The notes under the pieces were generated by a model that saw only the letters and a program-made list of their open reading frames with translations, was not told the origin of the DNA and searched no databases. A stretch of DNA of 64,000 nt from Nocardia anocheti (lineage in GTDB: Bacteria; Actinomycetota; Actinomycetes; Mycobacteriales; Mycobacteriaceae): positions 620,001-684,000 of the forward strand of contig NZ_JAQQFV010000002.1 of NCBI RefSeq assembly GCF_029675105.1, in the 5' to 3' direction. Position 1 is the first letter of the stretch, and every line of letters begins with the position of its first letter. A program made the position numbers and the translations under genes. Of this stretch, positions 37,822-50,651 are shown one piece after another.

Positions 37822-37974
37822 ATGTCCAACTCCACTGCGGTGATCCTGCTGTTCGCCCTCACCGGTTTCCTGCTGGGCGGCGCCTACACCACCTGGAAGA
37901 CCAACCGTCAGCTCTCCGTCGCCCTGCTGGTGGCCGCGGTCATGGCGGCCGTGGGCGCGCTGCTGTGGCTGTGA
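37822..37974 (+). CDS. Two-helix membrane microprotein
   Basis: 50 residues, almost all in two hydrophobic helices (AVILLFALTGFLLGGAY and LSVALLVAAVMAAVGALLW) joined by a short basic loop (TWKTNRQ). GATGGGAG precedes the ATG. Too small for an enzyme; inner-membrane. It is divergent from the AtuA-like operon and ends one base before the cyclase stop. Confidence 0.75.
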   Translation: MSNSTAVILLFALTGFLLGGAYTTWKTNRQLSVALLVAAVMAAVGALLWL

Positions 37975-37975
37975 C

Positions 37976-38899
37976 TCAGGGTGCGGTGAGTTTGAAGATG
38001 CGCACGTCCTCGGGGACGCCGTTGAGCGGCGCGGCCCAGAAGTTGCGTTTGTAGGGCTTGACGGTGGCGCCCAGTTCGGCGAGCGTGTCCGGGCGCAGCG
38101 CCTCCAGGGTGGTACTGGACAGCATCATGTTGCCGTTGCCGCCCGCCTCCATCATCCTGGCGGCGATATTGACGTCGACGCCGAGCCAGTCGCCGCCGAT
38201 CTCGCGCGGCGAGCCGGTGTGCAGGCCGACGCGCATGCGGGGTTTGTAGCCCTCGACCTCGACGTGCGCGAGATTGCGCCGGGCGGCCAGTGCCGCGCGG
38301 ACCGCGCGATCGGGCGAGGAGAACACCGCCATCAGGCCGTCACCCATGCGCTTGACCACCTGACCGCCGCGCTCGGCGATCGGCGGCTCGATCGCCCTGG
38401 CGACCTTGCGCAGCAGTTCGAGGGTGCGTTCGTCACCCGCGGCCAGCGACCAGCTGGAGAAGGCGACCAGGTCGGTGAACACGATGGTCACCTCCTCGGT
38501 GCCGCGCCCGCGGCCGAGGCGTTCCAGGGCCGCCTGCCAGACCTGGAGGGCGCCGAAGCCGATCTCCCTGGCCGCGGTGGGCGTGCCGCCGACGATCTTG
38601 TCCGCGACCCGGGCCACGGCCCTGGCCCCACCGGGTCCGGAGACCGAGAGCGGATCGCCGAAGGAGGGGTCACCGGGCAGCTGCTGCCTGGCCTTGCGCA
38701 CGGCCCCGATGACATCGGCGCGCCGGTTGGCCGCCTGTAGTTTCGAGGAGATCTGGACACGCCTGCGAGCAGCCCGCGCGGCGTCGGTTCCCGCCGTGGG
38801 GAGGGTCTCGTCGGTCTCGATCGGCTCCAACGGGATGACCACCTCCGGGACCTTGTCGTGCGGTCGCGGATCCGCCCCGCCAGAAGGCGTTTCACTCAC
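37976..38899 (-). CDS. Class III adenylate/guanylate cyclase
   Basis: 307 residues. An N-terminal region of about 130 residues is followed by a cyclase homology domain with metal-binding aspartates (IVFTDLVAFS and RMGDGLMAVF), substrate-choosing Lys in VVKRMGDG, and the transition-state Asn/Arg in VNIAARM. No membrane segment is seen, so a cytosolic cyclase, probably forming cAMP. Start GTG 38899 is chosen because TACCCT is six bases upstream; GTG 38917 is an alternative. Confidence 0.88.
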   Translation of the reverse strand: MSETPSGGADPRPHDKVPEVVIPLEPIETDETLPTAGTDAARAARRRVQISSKLQAANRRADVIGAVRKARQQLPGDPSFGDPLSVSGPGGARAVARVADKIVGGTPTAAREIGFGALQVWQAALERLGRGRGTEEVTIVFTDLVAFSSWSLAAGDERTLELLRKVARAIEPPIAERGGQVVKRMGDGLMAVFSSPDRAVRAALAARRNLAHVEVEGYKPRMRVGLHTGSPREIGGDWLGVDVNIAARMMEAGGNGNMMLSSTTLEALRPDTLAELGATVKPYKRNFWAAPLNGVPEDVRIFKLTAP

Positions 38900-38930
38900 G
38901 CCACGAGGGTATCTCACGCAACGACAACCG

Positions 38931-39033
38931 CCGGTCCGCTGTTTGTGTCCAGCGGACCGGCGATCGTGCCTCCGACAGCCGGGCAGCGGCCGTCGGAGGG
39001 GAGCCCGGGCCGTTGCGAGGGCCGCCCGGGCTC
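38931..39033. terminator. Three consecutive hairpins between cyclase and ABC-2 genes
   Basis: Stem 1: CCGGTCCGCTG 38931-38941 with CAGCGGACCGG 38950-38960 (perfect 11 bp). Stem 2: CCTCCGAC 38969-38976 with GTCGGAGG 38992-38999. Stem 3: GAGCCCGGGC 39001-39010 with GCCCGGGCTC 39024-39033. Stems 2 and 3 suit termination after the ABC permease gene; stem 1 lies by the cyclase promoter. Confidence 0.68.
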
Positions 39034-39038
39034 GTCTG

Positions 39039-39794
39039 TCAGGCGTCGCGCTGGTTGACGACCACGAGGGCCGCGCCGAACACGATCGCCACGAACACAG
39101 TGAAGTAGATCAGGCTGCCCCACACGCCCCAGTGCCAGTTGCCGGACACTTCCTCGGCGGTCAGGAAGCGGTTGATGTTGGCGAAGGGCAAGAACGGGGT
39201 GACGTTGCGGCCGAAGCTGCCGAAGGCTCCGAGCAGACTCTCGATGAGCAGCGGCCAGAGCACGATCAGCGAGATGGCCGCGGCCGACTGCCGGACCAGC
39301 ACACCGACACCGATCGCCAGGATCGCCCCGAGCAGGGCGTAGATCGGAATGCCGTAGATCTCGCGCCAGTTGCCTTCGAGCACCAGGCCGGGGGCGTCGT
39401 CACCGACGATCAGCTTGGCCACCGCGAAGGCGACCAACGCCAGCACACCGGTCAGCACGGCGGCGTACACGCCGACCAGACCGGCCTTGGACGAGATCAC
39501 CTTCGACCGGTTCGGTACCGCGAGGAAGCTGGATCGGATGACGCCGAAGCGGTATTCGCTGGTGACCGTCAGCGCGGCCATGATCATCAGGACCATCACG
39601 CCGAAACCGGTCACGCCGGATGCGGCCAGCGCCGGGGTGAGCGGCGGCGGGCCCTGCCCCGGCTCGGCGTCGATATTGGTGATCAGCGACATCAGCACGG
39701 CGAAGCCGATGCCGAGCAGCACCACCACCGCCGAGCACCACCAGGGCGACCGGGTCGAGGTGAGTTTGATTCGTTCCGCAGCGAGCACGCCCAT
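39039..39794 (-). CDS. ABC-2 type exporter permease
   Basis: 251 residues with about six hydrophobic segments, opening with AAERIKLTSTRSPWW, the amphipathic entry helix common to ABC-2 permeases, and the membrane segment FGVMVLMIMAALTVTSEYRF. Works with the ATPase of 39794 (one-base overlap, TGATG). Substrate unknown; such two-gene exporters often expel antibiotics or lipids. Confidence 0.9.
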   Translation of the reverse strand: MGVLAAERIKLTSTRSPWWCSAVVVLLGIGFAVLMSLITNIDAEPGQGPPPLTPALAASGVTGFGVMVLMIMAALTVTSEYRFGVIRSSFLAVPNRSKVISSKAGLVGVYAAVLTGVLALVAFAVAKLIVGDDAPGLVLEGNWREIYGIPIYALLGAILAIGVGVLVRQSAAAISLIVLWPLLIESLLGAFGSFGRNVTPFLPFANINRFLTAEEVSGNWHWGVWGSLIYFTVFVAIVFGAALVVVNQRDA

Positions 39795-40726
39795 CAGAGC
39801 GCACCTCCCATCACCTGGTCGAGACCTTCGCCGTGGTACTCCACCGCGCCGCCGGTCATCCGCATGAACGCTTCCTCGAGCGAGGCCTGCTGCGGCGCGA
39901 GCTCGTAGAGCGTGACGTTGTTGGTGCCCGCCACCTTGCCGACCTCGTCACTGGACACACCGGCCACGATCAGGGCGTTGTCGCCTTCCTCGCGCACCGT
40001 CATGCCGTGCGAGGTGAGCAGGCTGCGCAGCTGGTCTAGCTGCGGGCTGCGCACGCGAACCGACTGCTCGGAGGCGCGGTCGATGAAGTCCTTGGTGGTG
40101 GTGTCGGCGATGAGCTGACCCCGCCCGATGACGATCAGGTGCTCGGCGGTCTGGGCCATCTCCGAGAGCAGATGACTCGACACCAGCACCGTGCGACCCT
40201 CCCCGGCCAGGCGCTGCATGAACCGGCGGATCCACAGGATGCCCTCGGGGTCGAGCCCGTTGACCGGCTCGTCGAACAGCAGCACCTTCGGATCACCCAG
40301 CAGCGCGCCCGCCAGGCCGAGCCGCTGCGACATACCCAGCGAGAACCCGCCCGCGTTCTTGTTGGCGACCTCGGAGAGGCCGACCAGGCGCAGGACCTCC
40401 TCCACCCGGGACTTCGGCAGGTCGTTGGCGGCGGCCAGCCACTCCAGGTGCGCGCGCGCCGAGCGGTTCGGATGCACCCACTTGGCGTCCAGGAGCGCGC
40501 CGACCTGCGTCAGCGGGCGTTCCAGGTCGTGGTAATGCTTGCCGCCGATCAGCGCGGTGCCCGAGGTGGGCTTGTCCAGCCCCAGGATCATCCGCATGGT
40601 CGTCGATTTACCGGCACCGTTGGGTCCGAGGAACCCGGTCACCAGTCCAGGCTGGACGGTGAACGAGAGGTCCTGCACCGCGACGGTCTGGCCGAATTGC
40701 TTCGTCAGGCCCTTCAGCTCGATCAT
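39794..40726 (-). CDS. ABC-2 type exporter ATPase
   Basis: 310 residues: Walker A GPNGAGKST, signature FSLGMSQR, Walker B VLLFDEPVNGLD and the switch His in LVSSHLLSEM, with a C-terminal DUF-like extension ending in QASLEEAFMRMTGG. The DrrA-like layout places it in the daunorubicin-resistance type of ABC-2 exporters. First gene of the pair. Confidence 0.92.
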   Translation of the reverse strand: MIELKGLTKQFGQTVAVQDLSFTVQPGLVTGFLGPNGAGKSTTMRMILGLDKPTSGTALIGGKHYHDLERPLTQVGALLDAKWVHPNRSARAHLEWLAAANDLPKSRVEEVLRLVGLSEVANKNAGGFSLGMSQRLGLAGALLGDPKVLLFDEPVNGLDPEGILWIRRFMQRLAGEGRTVLVSSHLLSEMAQTAEHLIVIGRGQLIADTTTKDFIDRASEQSVRVRSPQLDQLRSLLTSHGMTVREEGDNALIVAGVSSDEVGKVAGTNNVTLYELAPQQASLEEAFMRMTGGAVEYHGEGLDQVMGGAL

Positions 40727-40778
40727 GGGCCCCAGCTTGCCGGACGAAGATGGCGAGCGCGTCGCCGTGAGGTCGCGA

Positions 40779-40806
40779 GTCGGGTCATCCTCGAGGATGA
40801 CCCGAC
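40779..40806. terminator. Perfect palindrome terminator downstream of thiG
   Basis: GTCGGGTCATCC and GGATGACCCGAC form a 12-bp stem with loop TCGA (28-base perfect palindrome), between the thiG stop and the start of the ABC-2 ATPase. Likely ends thiO-thiS-thiG. Confidence 0.75.
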
Positions 40807-40819
40807 CCCGAGGAAGGGA

Positions 40820-41782
<963 letters not shown>

Positions 41783-41786
<4 letters not shown>

Positions 41787-42877
41787 CGAACTCCTCCTGG
41801 GGACGACAGCGAAGGCATCGGTGATGCCGGAAAACGGTGGGGGGACACGGCTTCGGCGACGGCGGGCGTCTGTCCGTCGAGCAGCGCGGGCACCAGCTCG
41901 GCGGTGATCGCCAGGGTGAGCATGCCGTTGCGGCCGTGTCCGGTGGCGGCCACGACGCGCTCGTCGAGCGCGCCGAGCAGGGGCAGATTGTCCGGGGTGG
42001 ACGGGCGCGAGCCCGCGTTCGCCTCGGCCAGTTCGTATTCGGCGATGCCGGGCAGGACGGCCTCGGCGTCGGCGATCAGGTCGCGGACCCCGCCGACGGT
42101 GACGGTGGTGTCATGTCCGGCTTCGTATTGCGTTGCGCCCAGGACGATTCCGTCCTCGCGGGGCACCAGGTAGACCTGTCGACCGTGCACCCTGGCCCGG
42201 ATGACCCGGCGCGGCGGCGCGCTCACGCCGGGACGGCGCCGCAGCCGCAGGATCTCGCCCTTCACCGGGCGCACCGGCAGGCCGGGCCACAGGTCGGCGG
42301 AGTGCGCACCGGCGGCGAGCACCACCCGATCGTGCGGCAGATCTTCCAGGGCGGCAACGGTTTCGGTGCGGATCTCGACCCCGGCCGACGTACACGCCGT
42401 CAGCAGAGCCCGCAGGACGCGGCGGTTGTCGATGGCGGGTTCGGTCGTGGCCAGCAGACCGGCGCGCACGGTGCGGGCCAGGGCGGGCTCGATGGCGCGG
42501 ACTCCGGCGCGGTCGAGCACGCGCAGGTCGTGGCCGAATCCGGCGAGCCAGTCCGCGACGGTGCGCAGGTCGGCGGCGTCGGCGGCGTCCAGGGCGACGG
42601 TCAGGGTCTCGTCGGCGACGAAGACCGATTCACCGGTGACCGCGCGAAGCTGTTCGGCGAAGGCGGGCCAGGCGTCCAGGGCGGCGGCGCCGAAGCCGAG
42701 GACGCGGTCCTCCCCCGGCCAGCCCTCCGACAGCGGCGCGAGCATGCCCCCGGCGACGAAAGAGGCGCCGGAACCGGGCGCGGGATCGAAGACGGTGACC
42801 GTCCAACCCGCCCGCGCGGCCCGCCAGGCGACGGCGAGTCCGACGGCGCCGCCACCCACGACCGCCAGAGTCCGCAT
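41783..42877 (-). CDS. thiO: Glycine oxidase ThiO
   Basis: 364 residues of the DAO fold: FAD-binding [46 protein letters not shown] [12 protein letters not shown] and [17 protein letters not shown]. It oxidises glycine to the imine used by ThiG. ATG 42877 has AGGTGG upstream. First gene of thiO-thiS-thiG, divergent from thiE. Confidence 0.95.
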
Positions 42878-42930
42878 CACGTTCCACCTGTCTTTTTCCG
42901 CCTGTCGCCCGCCATGGCGTTCGCATCCCC

Positions 42931-42949
42931 ACGGTAGCGCGACTACCGT
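42931..42949. promoter_or_regulatory. Dyad between thiO and thiE, overlapping the thiE -10
   Basis: ACGGTAG-CGCGA-CTACCGT (seven-base perfect arms). TACCGT at 42944-42949 is also a -10 hexamer seven bases before the thiE GTG. No THI-box core (CTGAGA) is visible in this gap. Confidence 0.5.
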
Positions 42950-42956
42950 CGACACC

Positions 42957-43655
42957 GTGCAGCCCTCCCATCCGAATCGTTCCGTCCCGCCCAGGGAGCG
43001 CCTGTCGAGCGCACTGCTGTATCTGTGCACCGACGCGCGCCGGGAAAAGGGTGATCTGGCCAGGTTCGTCGACGCCGCGCTCGCCGGTGGCGTGGACATC
43101 GTCCAGTTGCGTGACAAGGGGTCGCCCGGTGAGGCCGAGTTCGGCCCGCTCGAGGCCAAGGCCGAGCTCGGCGCGCTGGCCGAGATCAAGGCGGCGACCC
43201 GGCGTCACGGCGCGCTGCTGGCGGTGAACGACCGCGCCGATATCGCGCTGGCCTCGGGCGCCGACGTGCTGCATCTGGGCCAGGGCGACCTGCCGCCCGC
43301 CTACGCGCGGCGCATCCTCGGCCCCGAGGTGGTGATCGGCCGGTCCACGCACAACCGCAATCAGGCGGGCATCGCGGCCATCGACGGCCATCTCGACTAC
43401 TTCTGCACCGGCCCGATCTGGACCACCCCCACCAAGCCGGGCCGTCAGGCGGCGGGGGTCGACTTCATCCGCTCCACGGCCGACGCTCACCCGACGCTGC
43501 CCTGGTTCGCCATCGGCGGGGTGGACCTCGCCCGGCTCCCGGAGGTCCTGCAAGCGGGCGCCCGCCGCGTCGTCGTGGTGCGAGCCATCACCGAGGCCGC
43601 CGATCCCGAGGCCGCGGCCCGCGAGCTCAAGACCGCGCTGCTCGCCGCGAACTGA
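42957..43655 (+). CDS. thiE: Thiamine phosphate synthase ThiE
   Basis: 232 residues: [48 protein letters not shown] and [21 protein letters not shown], the whole TIM-barrel signature. It joins HMP-PP (from ThiD) to thiazole phosphate (from ThiG). GTG 42957 with TACCGT seven bases upstream suggests leaderless expression. Confidence 0.96.
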   Translation: MQPSHPNRSVPPRERLSSALLYLCTDARREKGDLARFVDAALAGGVDIVQLRDKGSPGEAEFGPLEAKAELGALAEIKAATRRHGALLAVNDRADIALASGADVLHLGQGDLPPAYARRILGPEVVIGRSTHNRNQAGIAAIDGHLDYFCTGPIWTTPTKPGRQAAGVDFIRSTADAHPTLPWFAIGGVDLARLPEVLQAGARRVVVVRAITEAADPEAAARELKTALLAAN

Positions 43656-43801
43656 CCGCATTCGCTGAGCGGCCCATCGCTACCCCCGGACCAAGAGATT
43701 CCGGCTGGGGGCCGGATCGCGCGGGCGAGGTTCGAGCGGCTGTTCACCGGACCCGCGGCTGACACCGGGCGCGACCCGGTCGCGGGGTGTGGGGCAAGAC
43801 C

Positions 43802-44437
43802 TCAGGACAGGATGTCCGCGCGGGTCAGGAGAGGGCCGGTCGCCGGGTCGGCGTCCAGGACGACCTCGGCGCCGGGACCGTCGAGGGCCGTGTGTAGCCA
43901 GTAGAAGCCCTGGTCGGCGAGGTAGACGGTGCGGGGCAGGGCGGCGGCGAGTTCGGCGTCGGGGGTCTCCACGCGCAGCGGGACCGCGCGCAGGGTGCGC
44001 CAGGCTTCGGCGAACCCGGGGTGCAGCGGACGGTCGGTGACCTCGTTCTCCGGGACCCACGCGAGCTCGTCGCTCTCCTTGTTGGCGACGGTGGCCAGCG
44101 GGGACGCGGCGTCAGCGACGACCGTGACATAGGTCCAGCCACTCGGCGCCGTCATGGTGAGTCGCTGGGCGCGCACCCGCAGCAGGTCGGCGGTGATCCC
44201 CGCCTCCTCCTCGGCCTCGCGGACGGCGGCGTGCTCGGCGGACTCGTGCGAGTCCCTGGCGCCGCCGGGAATCGCCCAGGTGCCGCCCTGATGACTCCAC
44301 GGCGCGCGATGTTGCAGCAGCACCGCCGACCCACCGGCAGGCAGCGGCGCGCGCAACAGCAACCCGGCCGCGCCGAACTTGCCCCAATGCCGAACCCCGC
44401 CGGGACTGTTCGACCAGCCGTCCCCGTCACCGCGCAT
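43802..44437 (-). CDS. Nudix hydrolase (MutT-like)
   Basis: 211 residues. The Nudix box is complete (GGARDSHESAEHAAVREAEE then EAGI) with upstream GGTWAIPGGA. It hydrolyses a nucleoside diphosphate derivative. In the corresponding place of the M. tuberculosis order lies mutT3, so this is its probable orthologue. The 146 bases between it and thiE (43656-43801) hold nothing distinct. Confidence 0.92.
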   Translation of the reverse strand: MRGDGDGWSNSPGGVRHWGKFGAAGLLLRAPLPAGGSAVLLQHRAPWSHQGGTWAIPGGARDSHESAEHAAVREAEEEAGITADLLRVRAQRLTMTAPSGWTYVTVVADAASPLATVANKESDELAWVPENEVTDRPLHPGFAEAWRTLRAVPLRVETPDAELAAALPRTVYLADQGFYWLHTALDGPGAEVVLDADPATGPLLTRADILS

Positions 44438-44570
44438 AAGTCACTACTCTCTGTGTCCGTAGCAGCCGTTCAGCAACCGCTTCGGGGGTGTCTGAGAGGC
44501 TGCGCCGCCGGTAGGACAACAATAAACTCCGCTATAGCAACGCTGCGCGGACGAGTCGGGGAGGTGAACG

Positions 44571-46052
44571 GTGGTCGAACCGGGGAACCGTACTGCCTCG
44601 ACCGAGGTGGCGGCCGTGCGTCCGGCCCCGTCCGCGCAGGCAGCGGCGGGTAAGACGCCCACGAAGACACCCGCGCCCGCCGGTTCCGGTGGCCGCCGCG
44701 CGGGCCTGCGGCGACCGGCCATCGTCACCGAGCGACCGCCCGCGCCCGACGTCGCGGCCCTGCGCGCGCAGTTCCATCCGGCCAGGATGCGCAGCTTCGT
44801 GCAGTCCTCGCCGGGCCGTCTGGTGGCCGCCGGACTCATCCTGATGGCCCTGTGCGTCACCGCTGGCGCGGTGACTTCCACCATCGTGCGCGATCGCCAG
44901 CAAGCTCTGGGCGTACTACTCGACGACACCGAACCCGACGCCCACTCGGCCAACCACCTCTACACCTCGCTCTCCATCGCCGACGCCGCCGCGGGCACCG
45001 CCTTCATCGCCGGTGGCCTGGAACCACAGGCGGTGCGCGACCGCTACACCCAGGCCGTCGGCGAGGCCGCGGCCGAGCTGGTCACCCAGGCCGGGCACAT
45101 CTCCGCCGAGGAGGCGGCCGACCCCAGCGGCACCGACCGGCGCCTGCGCACCGGCATCGCCACCGGCCTGCCCGTCTACACCGGCCTGATCGAGACCGCG
45201 CGCGCCAACAACCGCAACGGGTATCCGGTCGGCGCGGCCTACCTCAGCGAGGCCTCGCACCAGATGCAGACCACGCTGCTGCCGATGGCCGAGGAGCTCG
45301 AGAGCCACCGCATGGACGCGGTGACCGCGGCCCAGCACCGACACGTGCAGCCGCCGTGGCCCGCGATCGTGCTGCTCGTGCTCACCCTCGGCGCCCTGGT
45401 CTGGGTGCAGGTGGAGCTGGCCCGGCGCTCGCGTCGCTTCTTCAACATGGGCCTGCTGCTCGGCACGGCCGCGCTCGCGCTGACGCTGCTGTGGACGGTG
45501 GCGGCGGGCTCGCTGTCGGCGGTGGCGATGATCCGCTGTCGCGACGAGGGCGCGGTTCCGGCGGCGCGGCTGGCCGAGAGCCGAATCCTGGTGCAGCAGG
45601 CCAGGTCCGCCGAAATGGTGAAGCTGGTGCGCCGCGACGCCACCGGCGACTACGACCGCACCTTCGAGGTCAACGCGACGCGCCTGATCGAACTGCTCGA
45701 CGGCTATCCCGACGACGCCCCCGCCCGCCCCGAGGTCGCCGACGCCCGCGCCGCGCTCACCCGCTGGCAGTCCGCCCACGACCGCATGAACGACACCCTC
45801 GAGCGCGGCGATTTCACCGGCGCGGCCGCGGTCGCCACCGGCCCCGGTGCCGCCGACGCCACCGCCCAGGTCGACGCGCTCGACCGGGCCCTCGACGAAG
45901 CCTCCGCCGCGACCCGTGACACCTTGCGCTCCAAGGTTTCCCAGGCCGTCGACGTGCTGTCGTTCCTGGCGCCCGGCGCCATGATCCTCGGCATCGCGGG
46001 CGCGGTCTGCGTCGGTCTCGGCCTGTGGCCCCGGCTGCGGGAGTACCGATGA
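44571..46052 (+). CDS. glnX: GlnX-like membrane protein of the PknG pathway
   Basis: 493 residues from GTG 44571 (GGGGAGG upstream). A disordered N-terminus of about 75 residues precedes a first transmembrane helix (GRLVAAGLILMALCVTAGAV), an extracytoplasmic helical region, two central helices and a final helix (GAMILGIAGAVCVGLGLWP). Layout and position before glnH and pknG match mycobacterial GlnX (Rv0412c), which relays Asp/Glu sensing by GlnH across the membrane to PknG. Name given from synteny. Confidence 0.85.
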   Translation: MVEPGNRTASTEVAAVRPAPSAQAAAGKTPTKTPAPAGSGGRRAGLRRPAIVTERPPAPDVAALRAQFHPARMRSFVQSSPGRLVAAGLILMALCVTAGAVTSTIVRDRQQALGVLLDDTEPDAHSANHLYTSLSIADAAAGTAFIAGGLEPQAVRDRYTQAVGEAAAELVTQAGHISAEEAADPSGTDRRLRTGIATGLPVYTGLIETARANNRNGYPVGAAYLSEASHQMQTTLLPMAEELESHRMDAVTAAQHRHVQPPWPAIVLLVLTLGALVWVQVELARRSRRFFNMGLLLGTAALALTLLWTVAAGSLSAVAMIRCRDEGAVPAARLAESRILVQQARSAEMVKLVRRDATGDYDRTFEVNATRLIELLDGYPDDAPARPEVADARAALTRWQSAHDRMNDTLERGDFTGAAAVATGPGAADATAQVDALDRALDEASAATRDTLRSKVSQAVDVLSFLAPGAMILGIAGAVCVGLGLWPRLREYR

Positions 46053-47011
46053 GGCCCGCGCGCGCCCTGGCGGCGCTGGCCCTGGCGACGGCGGCGCTGG
46101 TCGGCGGCTGTTCCGACAGCACCCCGGCACCCGACGAACGCGGCGTGTACTCCGAACCGCCGTTGCCCGCCAAGGCGATTCCCGTCGGCACCGACACTCC
46201 CGTCCCGCCGCGCGGCGGCGAACAGTGCGGCGACCCCACCGCCAGCCTGCGCCCCAGCACCGCGAGCGGACCCACCATCGAGGCCATCCGCGCGCGCGGG
46301 CGCCTGGTGGTCGGGCTGGACGCGGGCAGCAACCTGTTCAGCTTCCGCGACCCGCTCACCGGCCGCATCGTCGGCTTCGACGCCGACATCGCCCGCGAGA
46401 TCGCCCGCGACCTGCTCGGCGACCCCGACCTCATCGAATACCGCAGTCTCGCTTCGGAAGAACGCGAACGCGCCCTGCAGGACCACACCGTGGACCTGAT
46501 CGCCAAGACCATGACGATCACCTGCGAACGCCGCCAGCGCGTCGCGTTCTCCACGGTGTACCTGCGCGCCGACCAGCGGGTGCTGGCGGTGAAGAACTCC
46601 GGCATCAACGGCCTGGCCGATCTGGCGGGCAAGCGGGTCTGCGTGGCGCGCGGCACCACCTCGCTCGACCACATCCGCCGCGACCAGCCCGCCGCCACCA
46701 TCCTCACCGTGCCCACCTGGGCCGACTGCCTGGTCGTGTTGCAGCAACGTCAGGTCGACGCCGTGAGCACCGACGACTCCATCCTGGCCGGACTGGCCGC
46801 GCAGGACCCCTACACCGAGGTGGTCGGCGGCAGCATCAGCGCCGAGCCGTACGGGATCGGTATCCCCAAGGGCGACGACGATCTGGTGCGCTTCGTCAAC
46901 GCCACGCTCGAGCGCATCCGCAACGACGGCACCTGGACGCGCATCCACCGGCGCTGGCTCGCCTCCCTGGGCGACCCGCCGACCCCACCCGCCCCCACGT
47001 ACCAGGACTGA
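46049..47011 (+). CDS. glnH: GlnH-like substrate-binding lipoprotein
   Basis: 320 residues; lipobox VGGC-SDS, then an SBP type 3 fold: RGRLVVGLDAGSNLFSFRDP, GFDADIAREIARDLLGDP, RCAF-like motifs and SYGIGIPKG-like EPYGIGIPKGDDDLV. It binds amino acids (aspartate/glutamate in mycobacteria). ATGA overlap with glnX, and pknG starts seven bases beyond its stop, so the three form one operon. Confidence 0.92.
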   Translation: MRPARALAALALATAALVGGCSDSTPAPDERGVYSEPPLPAKAIPVGTDTPVPPRGGEQCGDPTASLRPSTASGPTIEAIRARGRLVVGLDAGSNLFSFRDPLTGRIVGFDADIAREIARDLLGDPDLIEYRSLASEERERALQDHTVDLIAKTMTITCERRQRVAFSTVYLRADQRVLAVKNSGINGLADLAGKRVCVARGTTSLDHIRRDQPAATILTVPTWADCLVVLQQRQVDAVSTDDSILAGLAAQDPYTEVVGGSISAEPYGIGIPKGDDDLVRFVNATLERIRNDGTWTRIHRRWLASLGDPPTPPAPTYQD

Positions 47012-49438
<2,427 letters not shown>

Positions 49439-49451
49439 GACCGACGGAACA

Positions 49452-50651
49452 CTAAGCGCCGCTGACCAATTCGTGGGCCGCGCGGGCGATGGCGAGTTCC
49501 TCGTTGGTGGGCACCACCAGCACCGCGACCGGCGCCGAGTCCGGCGAGATACGGCGCGCGCCCGGCGTCCGCGTCTCGTTGCGCTCGGGGTCGATCTCGA
49601 TGCCGAGGTTCTGGAGGTCGGCCAGGGCGGCGGCGCGCACGGCCGGACTGTTCTCGCCGACACCGGCGGTGAAGACCACGGCGTCGACTCGGCCCAGCTC
49701 CACCAGGTAGGCGCCGAGGTAGCGGCGCAGGCGGTGGATGTAGACGTCGAAGGCCAGCTTCGCCTGGGCGTCACCATTGTCGATGAGCTGCTGGAGTTCC
49801 CGGAAATCGTTGACGCCGGACAGGCCCTTGATCCCGGAATCGCGATTGAGCAGCTGCTCCACGGCGGGCAGATCCAGCCCGGCGGCGTGCATCAGATGCG
49901 GCATGATGCCGGGGTCGAGGTCGCCGGGGCGGGTGCCCATGACCAGGCCCTCGAGCGGGGTCATGCCCATGGTGGTATCGACCGCGACGCCGCCGCGCAC
50001 GGCCGAGGCCGAGGCGCCGTTGCCGAGGTGGAAGACGATCTGGTTCAGCTCCCCGTACGGGCGGCCGAGGAATTGCGCGGCCTTCTCCGAGACGTACTGG
50101 TGCGAGGTGCCGTGGAAGCCGTAGCGGCGGACACCGTGCGCGGCAGCCAGTTTCGCGTCCAGCGCGTAGGTGCGGGCCGCCTCGGGCAGGGTGTGGAAGA
50201 ACGCGGTGTCGAACACCGCCACCTCCGGAATGCCGGGCAGCAGTTCGCTGGTCGACTCGATGCCGATGGCATTGGCCGGATTGTGCAGCGGCGCGAGCCG
50301 GGACAGATCGCGGATGGTGTCGAGCACCTCGTCGGTGATCAGCGTCGGCTGCCAGAACACCTCGCCACCGTGCACGACCCGGTGTCCGACCGCGCCGATC
50401 CCGGCGGTGGTCAGGTCGATGCCGGTGTCGCGGAACATCTCGAACGCCTGACGCAGCCCGGCGCGATGATCCGCGATCGGACCCTCGTGCACCAGCTTCT
50501 GGTCACCGCACTCGTGCACGACGCGTCCGCCGTGCGCCTCACCGATCTTCTCCACCAGACCGGACGCGCGGACCTGCGCCGAATCCGCGTGCAGCAGCTG
50601 ATATTTGATCGACGACGACCCACAGTTCAGGACCAAGACCAAGTCGCTCAT
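49452..50651 (-). CDS. ackA: Acetate kinase
   Basis: 399 residues of the ASKHA superfamily: [56 protein letters not shown], and [15 protein letters not shown]. Converts acetyl phosphate and ADP to acetate and ATP. ATGA overlap with pta. Confidence 0.97.
   Translation of the reverse strand: MSDLVLVLNCGSSSIKYQLLHADSAQVRASGLVEKIGEAHGGRVVHECGDQKLVHEGPIADHRAGLRQAFEMFRDTGIDLTTAGIGAVGHRVVHGGEVFWQPTLITDEVLDTIRDLSRLAPLHNPANAIGIESTSELLPGIPEVAVFDTAFFHTLPEAARTYALDAKLAAAHGVRRYGFHGTSHQYVSEKAAQFLGRPYGELNQIVFHLGNGASASAVRGGVAVDTTMGMTPLEGLVMGTRPGDLDPGIMPHLMHAAGLDLPAVEQLLNRDSGIKGLSGVNDFRELQQLIDNGDAQAKLAFDVYIHRLRRYLGAYLVELGRVDAVVFTAGVGENSPAVRAAALADLQNLGIEIDPERNETRTPGARRISPDSAPVAVLVVPTNEELAIARAAHELVSGA

Noticed and set aside
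42878..42956. TPP riboswitch between thiO and thiE
   Set aside because: No CTGAGA core or conserved 3' helix on either strand; only a short dyad.
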